Of a DNA stretch of 64,000 nucleotides, positions 1-6,724 are shown in pieces. Source of the stretch: Paenibacillus algorifonticola (GTDB lineage: Bacteria > Bacillota > Bacilli > Paenibacillales > Paenibacillaceae). The number at the start of each line of letters is the position of its first letter. Position 1 is the first letter of the stretch. Below the pieces are notes generated by a model. That model was not told the origin of the DNA and ran no database searches. It saw only the letters and a list, made by a program, of their open reading frames with translations. Position numbers and translations under genes: made by a program. The stretch is from the NCBI RefSeq assembly GCF_000971975.1, contig NZ_LAQO01000003.1:1-64000 (forward strand), written 5' to 3'.

Positions 1-82
1 GCCTAGGTAAACTTGGAACGTTAGTTCTATTGACTAGGAAGCACCCACCTCTAAGCGTTAGCGTAGGTGATGTGTAGTTCAC
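1..82 (+). mobile_element. Right end of an IS200/IS605-type (TnpB/IS1341-like) element, partial
   Basis: The first 82 bases look like the 3' (right) end of an IS605-family element. A hairpin is formed by CACCT (46-50) with AGGTG (65-69), and inside it CTAA (51-54) pairs with TTAG (58-61). The sequence then ends in GTAGTTCAC. Frame 3 is open from base 3 to a TAG at 75-77 and reads GTLVLLTRKHPPLSVSVGDV, which resembles the read-through tail often seen at TnpB 3' ends (from memory, not aligned). The dioxygenase reading frame is interrupted exactly here, which supports an insertion junction near 82/83. The transposase or TnpB gene itself lies outside the window. Confidence 0.55.
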
Positions 83-347
83 TGAAATCAAAATGAATCA
101 AACCCATCCTGAAGCTTGGGCAGTTGAATTTGATGATTGGATAGCGGATAAAATCATTAACCGTGATATAGCAGCGTTTTTACAATATGAAACGTTAGCA
201 CCGCATGCTAAGCGGGCTGTCCCAAGAGCGGAGCATTTCGTTCCTATCATCCATGCCTTAGGCAGTTCGTCTGGGGTGGAACGGCCAAAGATCATCTATA
301 GAGGGTATGAAATGGGAACCTTCAGTCACATCAGCTTCGAGATGTAA
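83..347 (+). pseudogene. DODA-type (LigB/YgiD-like) extradiol dioxygenase, 5'-truncated
   Basis: Only the C-terminal part of a class III extradiol ring-cleavage dioxygenase (4,5-DOPA dioxygenase/YgiD type) remains. Residues such as AVEFDDWIADKI, APHAKRAVPRAEHF and VPIIHALGSS match the C-terminal third of that family (usually about 255-265 aa). The in-frame sequence starts abruptly after a stop at 75-77, at the presumed insertion-element end. The metal-binding N-terminal histidines are missing, so the fragment cannot be active. The internal ATG at 93 would give only 84 aa and has no convincing ribosome site. Confidence 0.7.
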
Positions 348-393
348 GCTGAAAAATATAAGCTCAAAAGTTTGCAGTGCACGATAGATGAAT

Positions 394-450
394 AAATAGC
401 GGTAGTCTGGGACGGTATTGACCTGTTCATGGCTGCCGCTATTTCTATTG
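394..450 (+). terminator. Probable terminator after the dioxygenase fragment
   Basis: A 9-bp stem is formed by AAATAGCGG (394-402) and CCGCTATTT (436-444), followed by the T-rich CTATTG. It sits about 50 bases after the dioxygenase stop and before the next promoter. Confidence 0.5.
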
Positions 451-504
451 CCAAAATATTTCTAATGCCTTTTCGAGACAGATAAGATGACACGAAATTC
501 ATTA

Positions 505-533
505 TTGACAGTGAAAAAGGGTGGTGCTATTAT
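505..533 (+). promoter_or_regulatory. Sigma-A promoter of the riboswitch-phosphoribosyltransferase unit
   Basis: A perfect -35 box TTGACA (505-510) is followed by a 17-base spacer and TATTAT (528-533). It lies about 50 bases upstream of the purine-class aptamer and reads toward it. Confidence 0.7.
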
Positions 534-585
534 AATTAAAACCTTTAATGTTAGATAAGTTAACATTAAATCATAAAATCGTTAT

Positions 586-655
586 TCTTGTATAAGCCCA
601 TTAATAAGGAATGGGCGTTTCTACAGGCAACCGTGAATTGCCCCAGGCTACAAGA
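586..655 (+). ncRNA. Purine-class riboswitch aptamer (guanine-like variant)
   Basis: The three-way junction of the purine riboswitch class is visible. P1 is TCTTG (586-590) with CAAGA (651-655). P2 is GCCCATT/AATGGGC with loop AATAAGG. J2/3 is GTTTCTAC. P3 is GGCAA (626-630) with TTGCC (638-642) and loop CCGTGAA. J3/1 is GCTA (647-650). The two loops carry the GG and CCGTxAA signatures needed for the loop-loop contact. The specificity base (xpt position 74) is C648, as in guanine/hypoxanthine sensors and not the U of adenine sensors. Unusual features are G at the position equivalent to A73 and an asymmetric bulge (643-645) in P3. The downstream phosphoribosyltransferase fits purine salvage. 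Confidence 0.8.
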
Positions 656-748
656 GACTGAAAGCAACTCATTTTTCCTTTTTGGCGAAGCCTACAGGCA
701 TTTCGTGCGGGAAAGATTTTGCTGAAGTCTCTTAAGTCTGGGGTTTTT
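641..748 (+). terminator. Riboswitch-controlled intrinsic terminator
   Basis: CCCCAG (641-646) pairs with CTGGGG (738-743), and AAGAGACT (652-659) pairs exactly with AGTCTCTT (726-733). The inner arm AGCAA/TTGCT extends the stem, and TTTTT follows at 744-748. The 5' arm reuses the 3' strands of aptamer helices P3 and P1, so aptamer and terminator exclude each other. By this geometry ligand binding should prevent termination (an ON switch). Confidence 0.7.
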
Positions 749-888
749 AAAATATAAGAGTTTATAAGTTTCACCCTTATAATGGGCTTATATTTCACCC
801 TCGAAACGGTAGATTTGCCGCCAGAGGACGGCGACAGCCGTTTACGCTTGGTAGGGCGACAATAGAGAAAGGTAAGGGAGAGAAGTAT
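749..888 (+). other. Second structured leader segment before the phosphoribosyltransferase
   Basis: After the riboswitch terminator the leader can form further hairpins. AAATATAAG and CTTATATTT can pair (9 bp), with TTATAAG/CTTATAA nested inside. A second hairpin has arms AAACGG and CCGTTT, with GCCG/CGGC inside. I do not recognise a known class. It may be a stability element or a second regulatory element. The ribosome site AAGGGAGAGAAG lies just after it. Confidence 0.35.
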
Positions 889-1449
889 ATGAGCCTCACA
901 AACACCAGACTGTCCGATTCCATTGCTAATGCCAGAACGGTCAAAATTCAGAAAACGAATGATACCTTTTATGACTTTAAACTTTATCCGTTTGGCGAGC
1001 GGGGAACGTATATCGCTCCGGAGCTTATAAATGAAATCACCGATAATTTGGCGGTGAGCATTCAGGGCCATTTTCAGGATTGCGATTATATCGTATCGCC
1101 AGAGCCCGGTGGTCATACATGGGGGATGCTTGCGGCGTATAAGCTGCTGAAGCCGATTAACATTTTAAGGCTGAGCACGGATTTATATAAAGATATTCAT
1201 CTTGAGGTCAAGCGCGAGACGGCGTACAACGAAAATCGCATATGCTTTGACGGCTTTCAGGCAAACGACCGCGTTCTGCTGGTTGACGATGTAATTAGCT
1301 CCGGTGCAACGATCCGTTCGATTGCTGTGCAGATGCAAGAGATGGGCGTAAAGCTTGTCGGTGTGCAGGCCATTATAGCCAAAGGCGAGCATTACCGCAA
1401 GCTGGAGGAAGACTTGAACGTTCCGGTACGCATTCTTAGCCAAGTTTAA
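889..1449 (+). CDS. Purine-type phosphoribosyltransferase family protein
   Basis: A 186-aa type I phosphoribosyltransferase. The PRPP-binding loop is VLLVDDVISSGAT (around residues 129-141), followed by the helix expected in this fold. The N-terminal pattern (YDFKLYPFGERG, PELINEIT) and EPGGHTWG in the middle resemble adenine and archaeal-type hypoxanthine phosphoribosyltransferases, not pyrimidine enzymes or Xpt. It would convert a purine base plus PRPP to the nucleotide in the cytoplasm. The guanine-like riboswitch ahead of it suggests guanine, hypoxanthine or xanthine as substrate, but the sequence does not settle this. ATG is preceded by GGGAGAGAAG. Confidence 0.75.
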   Translation: MSLTNTRLSDSIANARTVKIQKTNDTFYDFKLYPFGERGTYIAPELINEITDNLAVSIQGHFQDCDYIVSPEPGGHTWGMLAAYKLLKPINILRLSTDLYKDIHLEVKRETAYNENRICFDGFQANDRVLLVDDVISSGATIRSIAVQMQEMGVKLVGVQAIIAKGEHYRKLEEDLNVPVRILSQV

Positions 1450-1524
1450 TTGTAACGCACGATAAACAGGCAGCCCATATAAGCTTAAGTCAAAACGGTT
1501 AATTACGATAAAGAGGTGGAAGAT

Positions 1525-2589
1525 ATGACGATTATGGAGCAAAACACAAAGACGGCAGCTAAAAAAAGGGAAGAAAGCGATTTGCCGCGGAATTGTACCT
1601 TTACCCCTGAGGATTGGCATGTATTGGCGCAATATTGGTATCCGATCGCCATTGCAAGCGAGATTGCAGATAAGCCGGTGGCGGTAACCCTGCTTGATAT
1701 GAAGCTCGTCTGCTACCGCAGCAGCGATCGGGTCGTCGTCGCCCGTGACCTTTGCTTTCACCGCGGAGCCCCCTTAAGCAAGGGCTGGGTAGAAAATGGC
1801 GAAATCGTATGCCCGTATCACGGTTTCCGTTACAATTGCGAAGGCAAATGCACGGCGGTTCCCGCGCATCCCGATTCGCGTATTTCGCCTAAACTAAAGC
1901 TCATCACATATCCGGTCGTAGAGCGTTACGGCTTGATCTGGACATCACTGATGTCCTTGGAGGAAAATATTCCGGCATTCCCTGGCTGGGATGATCCCGA
2001 TTACCTGAACATTTTGCCGCCAAGCTTTGATATTGCGGGCTCTGCCGGCCGCCAAATGGAAGGGTTCCTGGATGTGTCGCATTTCGCTTATGTGCATACG
2101 GAAACGTTCGGCGACCGCAACAATACGGAGGTGCCGCAATATAAGGTGAAGCGGGAAGGACAGGAGCTGCTTGCAGAATATTGGAGCACCGTCAGCAACT
2201 ATGGCAAGGGGCAGGACAATCCAGCTCCTGATGACTTTATGTGGCTGCGCGAATTCCGCGTATTTCCGCCATTCGCCGCTTCGCTAACTGTATATTTTCC
2301 GGATGAGGGGAGATTGAATATTTTAAATTGTGCATCTCCGGTATCGGCTCGGTATACGAGGCTGTTCTGCCCGCTGTCGCGTAATTTTGATAAAAACGCG
2401 CCGATTCAGGATACGATTGATTTTAACTTAAAGGTGTTTCAGGAGGATGCCGAAATGGTCGAAGCGCAGACGCCGGAGGATTTGCCGCTCGATCTTCAGG
2501 CTGAGGCCCATATTCCGGCTGACCGTACCTCGATCGCTTATCGCCAGCTGTTGACAGAGCTGGGTCTAGGCAAAACCTACACGTCTTAA
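1525..2589 (+). CDS. Rieske [2Fe-2S] non-heme iron oxygenase, alpha-subunit type
   Basis: A soluble oxygenase of the VanA/pheophorbide-a-oxygenase type. The Rieske cluster ligands are visible as CFHRGAPL and CPYHGFRY in the N-terminal third. The mononuclear iron site is EGFLDVSHFAYVH, giving the D-x2-H-x4-H pattern. Such enzymes hydroxylate or O-demethylate aromatic or cyclic substrates and need a separate reductase, which is not seen nearby. The longest frame opens at a GTG (1516) lying inside the ribosome site AAGAGGTGG. The ATG at 1525, 5 bases after that site, is the better start (354 aa). The substrate is unknown. It is separated by 75 bases from the phosphoribosyltransferase and need not be related to it. 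Confidence 0.8.
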   Translation: MTIMEQNTKTAAKKREESDLPRNCTFTPEDWHVLAQYWYPIAIASEIADKPVAVTLLDMKLVCYRSSDRVVVARDLCFHRGAPLSKGWVENGEIVCPYHGFRYNCEGKCTAVPAHPDSRISPKLKLITYPVVERYGLIWTSLMSLEENIPAFPGWDDPDYLNILPPSFDIAGSAGRQMEGFLDVSHFAYVHTETFGDRNNTEVPQYKVKREGQELLAEYWSTVSNYGKGQDNPAPDDFMWLREFRVFPPFAASLTVYFPDEGRLNILNCASPVSARYTRLFCPLSRNFDKNAPIQDTIDFNLKVFQEDAEMVEAQTPEDLPLDLQAEAHIPADRTSIAYRQLLTELGLGKTYTS

Positions 2590-2620
2590 TACATTTTTTA
2601 AAAATAGAAGGATGTATTTA

Positions 2621-2650
2621 TTTACAAATATAGGTTTGATCATGTAAAAT
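2621..2650 (+). promoter_or_regulatory. Promoter of the leader peptide / phosphotransferase unit
   Basis: TTTACA (2621-2626) and TAAAAT (2645-2650) are separated by 18 bases. They lie 68 bases before the small leader ORF. Confidence 0.45.
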
Positions 2651-2717
2651 GAAGAGGCTTATTAAGCAGGAGCTCTAACAGGAATAATCCATTGTACGTT
2701 TGAAGGGAGTGATCGGC

Positions 2718-2771
2718 ATGAAACGCCGGGCTAAAATGATGACAATTGATATGATGGTGATTGTGAATTAA
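2718..2771 (+). CDS. 17-residue leader peptide of an attenuator
   Basis: A very short ORF (MKRRAKMMTIDMMVIVN) has a good ribosome site (GAAGGGAGTGATCGGC) and is followed by an intrinsic terminator about 60 bases later. The resistance-type phosphotransferase then begins. This is the layout of Bacillota antibiotic attenuators, in which a stalled ribosome on the leader prevents terminator folding. The peptide is rich in Met and basic residues. The function is inferred from layout only; no homologue is recognised. Confidence 0.45.
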   Translation: MKRRAKMMTIDMMVIVN

Positions 2772-2830
2772 ATAGGTCAGGCAGGCGCTAGCCGTCTGTC
2801 ACTCTCATGGATAGTTGCTGTTTGTTGTTA

Positions 2831-2861
2831 AAAACCGCATGGCTATGCCTGCGGTTTTTTT
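2831..2861 (+). terminator. Attenuator terminator before the phosphotransferase gene
   Basis: The stem AAAACCGCA (2831-2839) with TGCGGTTTT (2850-2858) encloses GGCTATGCC, which itself can pair GGC/GCC, and a run of seven T follows. An upstream GCAGGC near 2780 is complementary to GCCTGC in the 3' arm and could act as an antiterminator. Confidence 0.7.
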
Positions 2862-2906
2862 GCGCGCAAAATTAGCGTAAACCGAGCCGAAGGAGCTGCA
2901 AAATCA

Positions 2907-3893
2907 ATGATAAAACTTAAATACTTGTTTAATAATACCGGCTTGGCCGAAATGCTGCTGCAAAATTGGAATTATGATGCGGATTCGCTTGATCTATTTC
3001 GCTATTACCGGATTTCGTCCAATGCGATTTATCCGTTCCGTTTTGAGGGCAACACAAGGCTGCTGCGCTTCGCTCCCGAATCGGAGAAAAATAAAGCAAA
3101 TACGCTGGCGGAGCTTGCATTTATCGCCTATTTGAAGGACAATGGCTTCAATGTTATGGAAGCGATTGCATCAAAGCAAGGTTCCGAGCTGGTTGAAGCA
3201 GCGACGCCTTGGGGAGATTACACGGCTTCGGTATTTAAACGAGTGCCTGGGCAAGCGTTTGATCAAACCGATTTCAACGCTGCTGCCTTGTATGCTTATG
3301 GTCAGACGTTAGGCCAGCTTCACCTCTTGTCCAGCACTTATGCGCCCGAGACGCATCGCCGATGGTCGTATGAAGAGGTGCTCGATTGGATCGAGGAGGA
3401 GCTGTCAGCCTTCCCGGAGGAAACCGCAGCGCTTCACGAAGCGCAGCAGCTAAGGAACTATTTTCAGACGTGGCTGGTTTCTGATACGCATTACGGTCTC
3501 ATTCATTATGATTTCGAGTGCGATAATGTGTTTTATGATACGGAGACTGGCCTCTGCCATGTCATTGATTTCGATGATGCGATGTACCACTGGTATGCGA
3601 TGGACATTTATGTAGCGCTGGAAAACTTGCAGGAGTTTATAGCACCAGAAGACTGGGAGCATAAAAAGCAGCATTTTGTAGACGGCTATGCGTCTGAGTT
3701 TGTATGGAACAAGGAGACGGAGGCTATGCTGCCGGGCTGCAAGCGGTTTGACAGCCTGTACGGTTATGCTCGTGTAAGGCGGGCGATGGCGGAAACGTGG
3801 CACAATGAGCCGGAATGGATGGCGCAGCTGCGCAGCAGATTGGAGCAGTCGCTCAAGGAAGCTGAAGCTTCCATCGGGAAAGAAATCGAATAG
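2907..3893 (+). CDS. Aminoglycoside/choline-kinase-like phosphotransferase (APH family)
   Basis: A 328-aa APH-fold kinase. The catalytic loop is HYDFECDN (Brenner HxDxxxxN motif) and the metal-binding motif is VIDFDDAMYHWYAMD. Members phosphorylate aminoglycosides, macrolides, homoserine, choline or other small hydroxyl compounds. The leader peptide and terminator upstream make a drug-inactivating role plausible, but the substrate cannot be read from sequence. The start ATG follows GAAGGAGC. The SDR gene begins 15 bases after the stop, so the two are probably co-transcribed. Confidence 0.75.
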   Translation: MIKLKYLFNNTGLAEMLLQNWNYDADSLDLFRYYRISSNAIYPFRFEGNTRLLRFAPESEKNKANTLAELAFIAYLKDNGFNVMEAIASKQGSELVEAATPWGDYTASVFKRVPGQAFDQTDFNAAALYAYGQTLGQLHLLSSTYAPETHRRWSYEEVLDWIEEELSAFPEETAALHEAQQLRNYFQTWLVSDTHYGLIHYDFECDNVFYDTETGLCHVIDFDDAMYHWYAMDIYVALENLQEFIAPEDWEHKKQHFVDGYASEFVWNKETEAMLPGCKRFDSLYGYARVRRAMAETWHNEPEWMAQLRSRLEQSLKEAEASIGKEIE

Positions 3894-3907
3894 AGGGAGC
3901 TGGGAGC

Positions 3908-4600
3908 ATGAACATTTTAATTACGGGTGCTGGACGAGGACTTGGCTATGAGCTGACGAGCGAGGCGCTGGAGCGCGGACATGCGGTTGTGGCAGGCGTT
4001 CGTTTGCCTAATGAGACAAAGCTGACGGCACTTGCGGAAAAATATGGTGAGCGGCTGTCGCTTGTGGAGCTGGATGTCACGAATGAGGAAGGCATTGCAG
4101 CACTCGCTATACAATTGAAGGAGAAGGGCGTAAGCCTGGGAGCGATTATTAATAATGCAGCGATTCTCAATTCTCGAAATACACAAATCGAACAGCTGGA
4201 CTTTAATGATGTGGCGCTGACGATGGATATCAATGTATACGGGCCTATGCGTGTCGTGAAGCATTTGCTGCCTTTATTAACAGAGAAGGATGCTGCAATT
4301 TTTAATATATCCTCTGAAGCGGGCAGCATCACGCATGCCTATCCAGGCGATTATCCTTATGCGATATCCAAAACAGCGCTCAATATGTTCACGCAGCAGC
4401 TTCATGTTTATTTGCAAAAGCGGGGCATTCAGGTGCTCAGCATTCATCCCGGATGGATGCGGACGGATATGGGCGGTGAAGAGGCGTCGCTTGATGCAAA
4501 AGAAAGTGCGCGCGGCATTATTGGGCAGTTGGAGCAGCGCCGCACGCCGGATAGCCGCTTTATGTTCGTCGATCATGAGGGAAATCCAATGCCGATTTAG
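3908..4600 (+). CDS. Short-chain dehydrogenase/reductase
   Basis: A 230-aa classical SDR. The NAD(P)-binding motif TGAGRGLG is at residues 6-13, NNAA is in the middle, and the active-site pair is YAISK preceded by the serine in NISSEAGS. Family members oxidise or reduce a carbonyl/alcohol; the similarity is to C-factor-like and sniffer-type SDRs (from memory). The gene lies directly behind the phosphotransferase (GGGAGCTGGGAGC ribosome site) and probably shares its attenuated transcript. The substrate is unknown. Confidence 0.8.
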   Translation: MNILITGAGRGLGYELTSEALERGHAVVAGVRLPNETKLTALAEKYGERLSLVELDVTNEEGIAALAIQLKEKGVSLGAIINNAAILNSRNTQIEQLDFNDVALTMDINVYGPMRVVKHLLPLLTEKDAAIFNISSEAGSITHAYPGDYPYAISKTALNMFTQQLHVYLQKRGIQVLSIHPGWMRTDMGGEEASLDAKESARGIIGQLEQRRTPDSRFMFVDHEGNPMPI

Positions 4601-4617
4601 AGAGTCGGAATTAGTAG

Positions 4618-4645
4618 TTGACAAATAACTGCTTTCCGCTATACT
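4618..4645 (+). promoter_or_regulatory. Promoter of the ZTP-riboswitch unit
   Basis: TTGACA (4618-4623) and TATACT (4640-4645) are separated by 16 bases, just ahead of the ZTP aptamer. Confidence 0.7.
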
Positions 4646-4661
4646 AGCAGTAATTATTTGG

Positions 4662-4732
4662 TATGCGTAACTGGCGAAAACGTAGAGCACTACGGGGGAG
4701 CGCATATGTCATAGCAGCCGTTCGCCTGGGCA
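4662..4732 (+). ncRNA. ZTP (pfl) riboswitch
   Basis: The conserved core of the ZTP/ZMP-sensing pfl RNA is present. P1 TATGCG (4662-4667) pairs with CGCATA (4701-4706). The strand ACTGGCGA is followed by the small hairpin CGTAG-AGCA-CTACG and by GGGGGAGCG. The distal signature CCGTTCGCCTGGGCA closes the aptamer. GGCGA (4673-4677) is complementary to TCGCC (4722-4726), the expected pseudoknot. The class senses the purine/folate alarmone ZTP and usually turns genes on. Here it stands before a GNAT acetyltransferase. Confidence 0.85.
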
Positions 4733-4733
4733 A

Positions 4734-4766
4734 AGTATTTGGTCATCTGACCAAATACTTTTCTAT
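4734..4766 (+). terminator. Expression-platform terminator of the ZTP riboswitch
   Basis: The perfect arms AGTATTTGGTCA (4734-4745) and TGACCAAATACT (4748-4759) are followed by TTTTCTATTTT. It begins directly after the aptamer's last conserved bases; overlap with the aptamer is minimal, so competition may be kinetic. Confidence 0.75.
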
Positions 4767-4783
4767 TTTAAGGAGAGGTCAAA

Positions 4784-5296
4784 TTGAAGCAGACGAGAAA
4801 TGTAGCAATTAAACGCGCCGCATCTGATGATCTGGAAGCGATGCTTCGGCTATACAAGGAGGCAGCCCGCTGGATATATGAGACGAAAGGCTTGCGCCAG
4901 TGGAGCGAGGATTCTTTTACAACGGAATATTTAGAGAATTTTATTAGGGAAAAAGAAGTGTTCGTTGCCTACTCGCAAGACGAGCTTGCGGGCTGTTTTT
5001 CGCTCGAGTGGGGTTACGAGCCGTTGTGGGGAGAGCAATTTCATACGGATGCCGGTTATGTTCATCGGCTGGCTGTATCGCGCAGCTTCAAGGGACAAGG
5101 CATCGGCGGTCAATTGCTCGCATGTTCGGAAGCTTACATACGGGATAAAGGCAAGGCGTGGATGCGCCTCGATTGCATGGCGGAAAATCCTTCGCTAAAT
5201 GCCTATTATGCGAGCCAAGGCTTGACCTTATGCGGCAGATACGATGCAGCAGAATGGAGCGCACATTTATACGAGAAACGTTTATTAGGGATTTAA
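4784..5296 (+). CDS. GNAT family N-acetyltransferase under ZTP riboswitch control
   Basis: A 170-aa single-domain GNAT. The acetyl-CoA-binding motif A is seen as VHRLAVSRSFKGQGIGGQLL, and the C-terminal part NPSLNAYYASQGL matches motif B. It would transfer an acyl group from acyl-CoA to an amine of a small molecule or protein. The start is TTG, 6 bases after AGGAGAGG. The substrate is unknown. Its regulation by a ZTP switch suggests a link to folate or purine stress, for instance modification of an antifolate-like compound (inference). Confidence 0.8.
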   Translation: MKQTRNVAIKRAASDDLEAMLRLYKEAARWIYETKGLRQWSEDSFTTEYLENFIREKEVFVAYSQDELAGCFSLEWGYEPLWGEQFHTDAGYVHRLAVSRSFKGQGIGGQLLACSEAYIRDKGKAWMRLDCMAENPSLNAYYASQGLTLCGRYDAAEWSAHLYEKRLLGI

Positions 5297-5302
5297 TGAT
5301 TT

Positions 5303-5351
5303 GGGAAGCGCTGGACTTGCCCATGCAAGGCGGGTTCAAACGGCGCTTCCC
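5303..5351. terminator. Hairpin between convergent genes
   Basis: GGGAAGCGC (5303-5311) pairs with GCGCTTCCC (5343-5351), with CTTG/CAAG inside. There is no clear T-tract, so it is a weak candidate terminator between the GNAT and MFS genes. Confidence 0.3.
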
Positions 5352-5364
5352 ACTCACGAAGGTT

Positions 5365-6567
5365 TTACACCGTCTCTGACCGGGATTTTAGCTCGGTTAA
5401 ATAATAAATAAAAGCAGCAACTGGCATGCTAATGCCAATCAGGGCTGCTAATTTCCAGCCCCCATAAGCGTATGCCCAGCCTCCAAGAAAAGAGCCAACG
5501 GCACCTCCAATAAAGAAAATGGCCATGAACAGTCCGTTAAGCCTTCCCCGTACTTCATTTCCTAAGGAATAAATCGCGCGCTGCCCAAGCACGAGATTTC
5601 CCGATACCCCCATATCAAGAACGATGGCCGAGATGAGCAATAAAACCAGAGCCGTCATAGTGTCGCCGTGAACGAAATAGGCCGTAACAAAAGAAGCAGC
5701 AGAAATGATAATTGCAGTACCTGTCAGCCATTTGGTCCAGCCGCGATCGGCAAGTCTTCCGGCAATGGGGGCTGCTACGGCTCCCGCGACACCGGCTAGT
5801 GCAAATAGAGCAATGCCTTGCTGGGTCAGCTTGAAATGTTCGGCTAATCGCAAGGGCATAACGGTCCAAAACAAGCTGAACGAGCCGAATAAGCTGGCTT
5901 GATAAAAGGCGCGGCGGCGTAATACAGGAGTAGCTTTAAATAGCGAGCCCAACGATACAATTAGCGCCCCATACTTAGGGGCAGACGAAGGCTTGCGCTG
6001 TGGAAGCGCACGGGACAACAGAATAGAAAGCAGCGTTATAATTACTGCAGATATGATAAACATCGCACGCCATCCCCAATATTCGGTAACTAGGCTGGCT
6101 AATGGCCGAGCAAACATAATGCCTAGCAGCAGACCGCTCATCACATTGCCTACGACACGGCCGCGCTCTTCATCCGCTGCGAGGAAAGTGGCATAGGGGA
6201 CAAGAATTTGCGCAGCAACCGAGCCTATTCCTATAAATAAAGCGGAGACTAGAAAGGTTGCTGCATTAGGGGCAAATATAGTTCCTATTAGTGCGATAAT
6301 GACCACAACCAATGAGGTGATGACCAAACGGCGGTTTTCAATCAGATCACTTAGTGGAACGATAAATAATAGACCTATGACATAACCGACTTGAGTTAGC
6401 GTTACAATTAATCCTGCTACCCCCAGTGGTATCCCGATGGAGGCGCTGATCGGCCCGATTAAAGTTTGGGCATAATAAAGATTTGCCACAATGAGGCCGC
6501 AAGCAGCAGCTAGAAGAAACATAAGCCAGTTCGGAATGGATTTGTCCTTGGACCGTAAGTTGTTCAT
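5365..6567 (-). CDS. MFS transporter (probable drug/metabolite exporter)
   Basis: A 400-aa major facilitator with about 12 hydrophobic segments. It opens with LMFLLAAACGLIVANLYYAQ; the cytoplasmic loop between TM2 and TM3 reads PLSDLIENRRL, a version of the MFS motif GxxxDRxGRR, and the second-half equivalent is GRLADRGWTKW. The pattern is that of DHA1-type efflux pumps. It is divergent from a TetR regulator with a palindrome between them, the usual layout of a self-regulated efflux locus. The ribosome site AGAAAGAAGG precedes the ATG. Confidence 0.85.
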   Translation of the reverse strand: MNNLRSKDKSIPNWLMFLLAAACGLIVANLYYAQTLIGPISASIGIPLGVAGLIVTLTQVGYVIGLLFIVPLSDLIENRRLVITSLVVVIIALIGTIFAPNAATFLVSALFIGIGSVAAQILVPYATFLAADEERGRVVGNVMSGLLLGIMFARPLASLVTEYWGWRAMFIISAVIITLLSILLSRALPQRKPSSAPKYGALIVSLGSLFKATPVLRRRAFYQASLFGSFSLFWTVMPLRLAEHFKLTQQGIALFALAGVAGAVAAPIAGRLADRGWTKWLTGTAIIISAASFVTAYFVHGDTMTALVLLLISAIVLDMGVSGNLVLGQRAIYSLGNEVRGRLNGLFMAIFFIGGAVGSFLGGWAYAYGGWKLAALIGISMPVAAFIYYLTELKSRSETV

Positions 6568-6633
6568 AATAACATGCCTTCTTTCTGTTCAAATGGATGG
6601 TGTCAATCCTTTTTTCATTTATGGCTATATTAT

Positions 6634-6651
6634 ATACTATACGTACAGTAT
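6634..6651. promoter_or_regulatory. Putative TetR operator
   Basis: The 18-base inverted repeat ATACTATACGTACAGTAT, with one mismatched pair, lies in the 157-base divergent promoter region between the MFS and TetR genes. Confidence 0.5.
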
Positions 6652-6724
6652 TTAAAATGTTTTTTTTCAACGGGCCCAAAATTTTATATAATGTAAAGAA
6701 AGTCCACAAAAGGAGCTATGACCA

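Noticed and set aside
601..1116. 171-codon minus-strand frame across the riboswitch and the phosphoribosyltransferase start
   Set aside because: It is antisense to a well-supported riboswitch and gene and has no recognisable product.
2619..2633. TTATTTACAAATATA occurs both here and near 14880, upstream of the phosphotransferase and of the P450
   Set aside because: A 15-base AT-only match is expected by chance in 64 kb of AT-rich intergenic DNA; no third copy was noticed.
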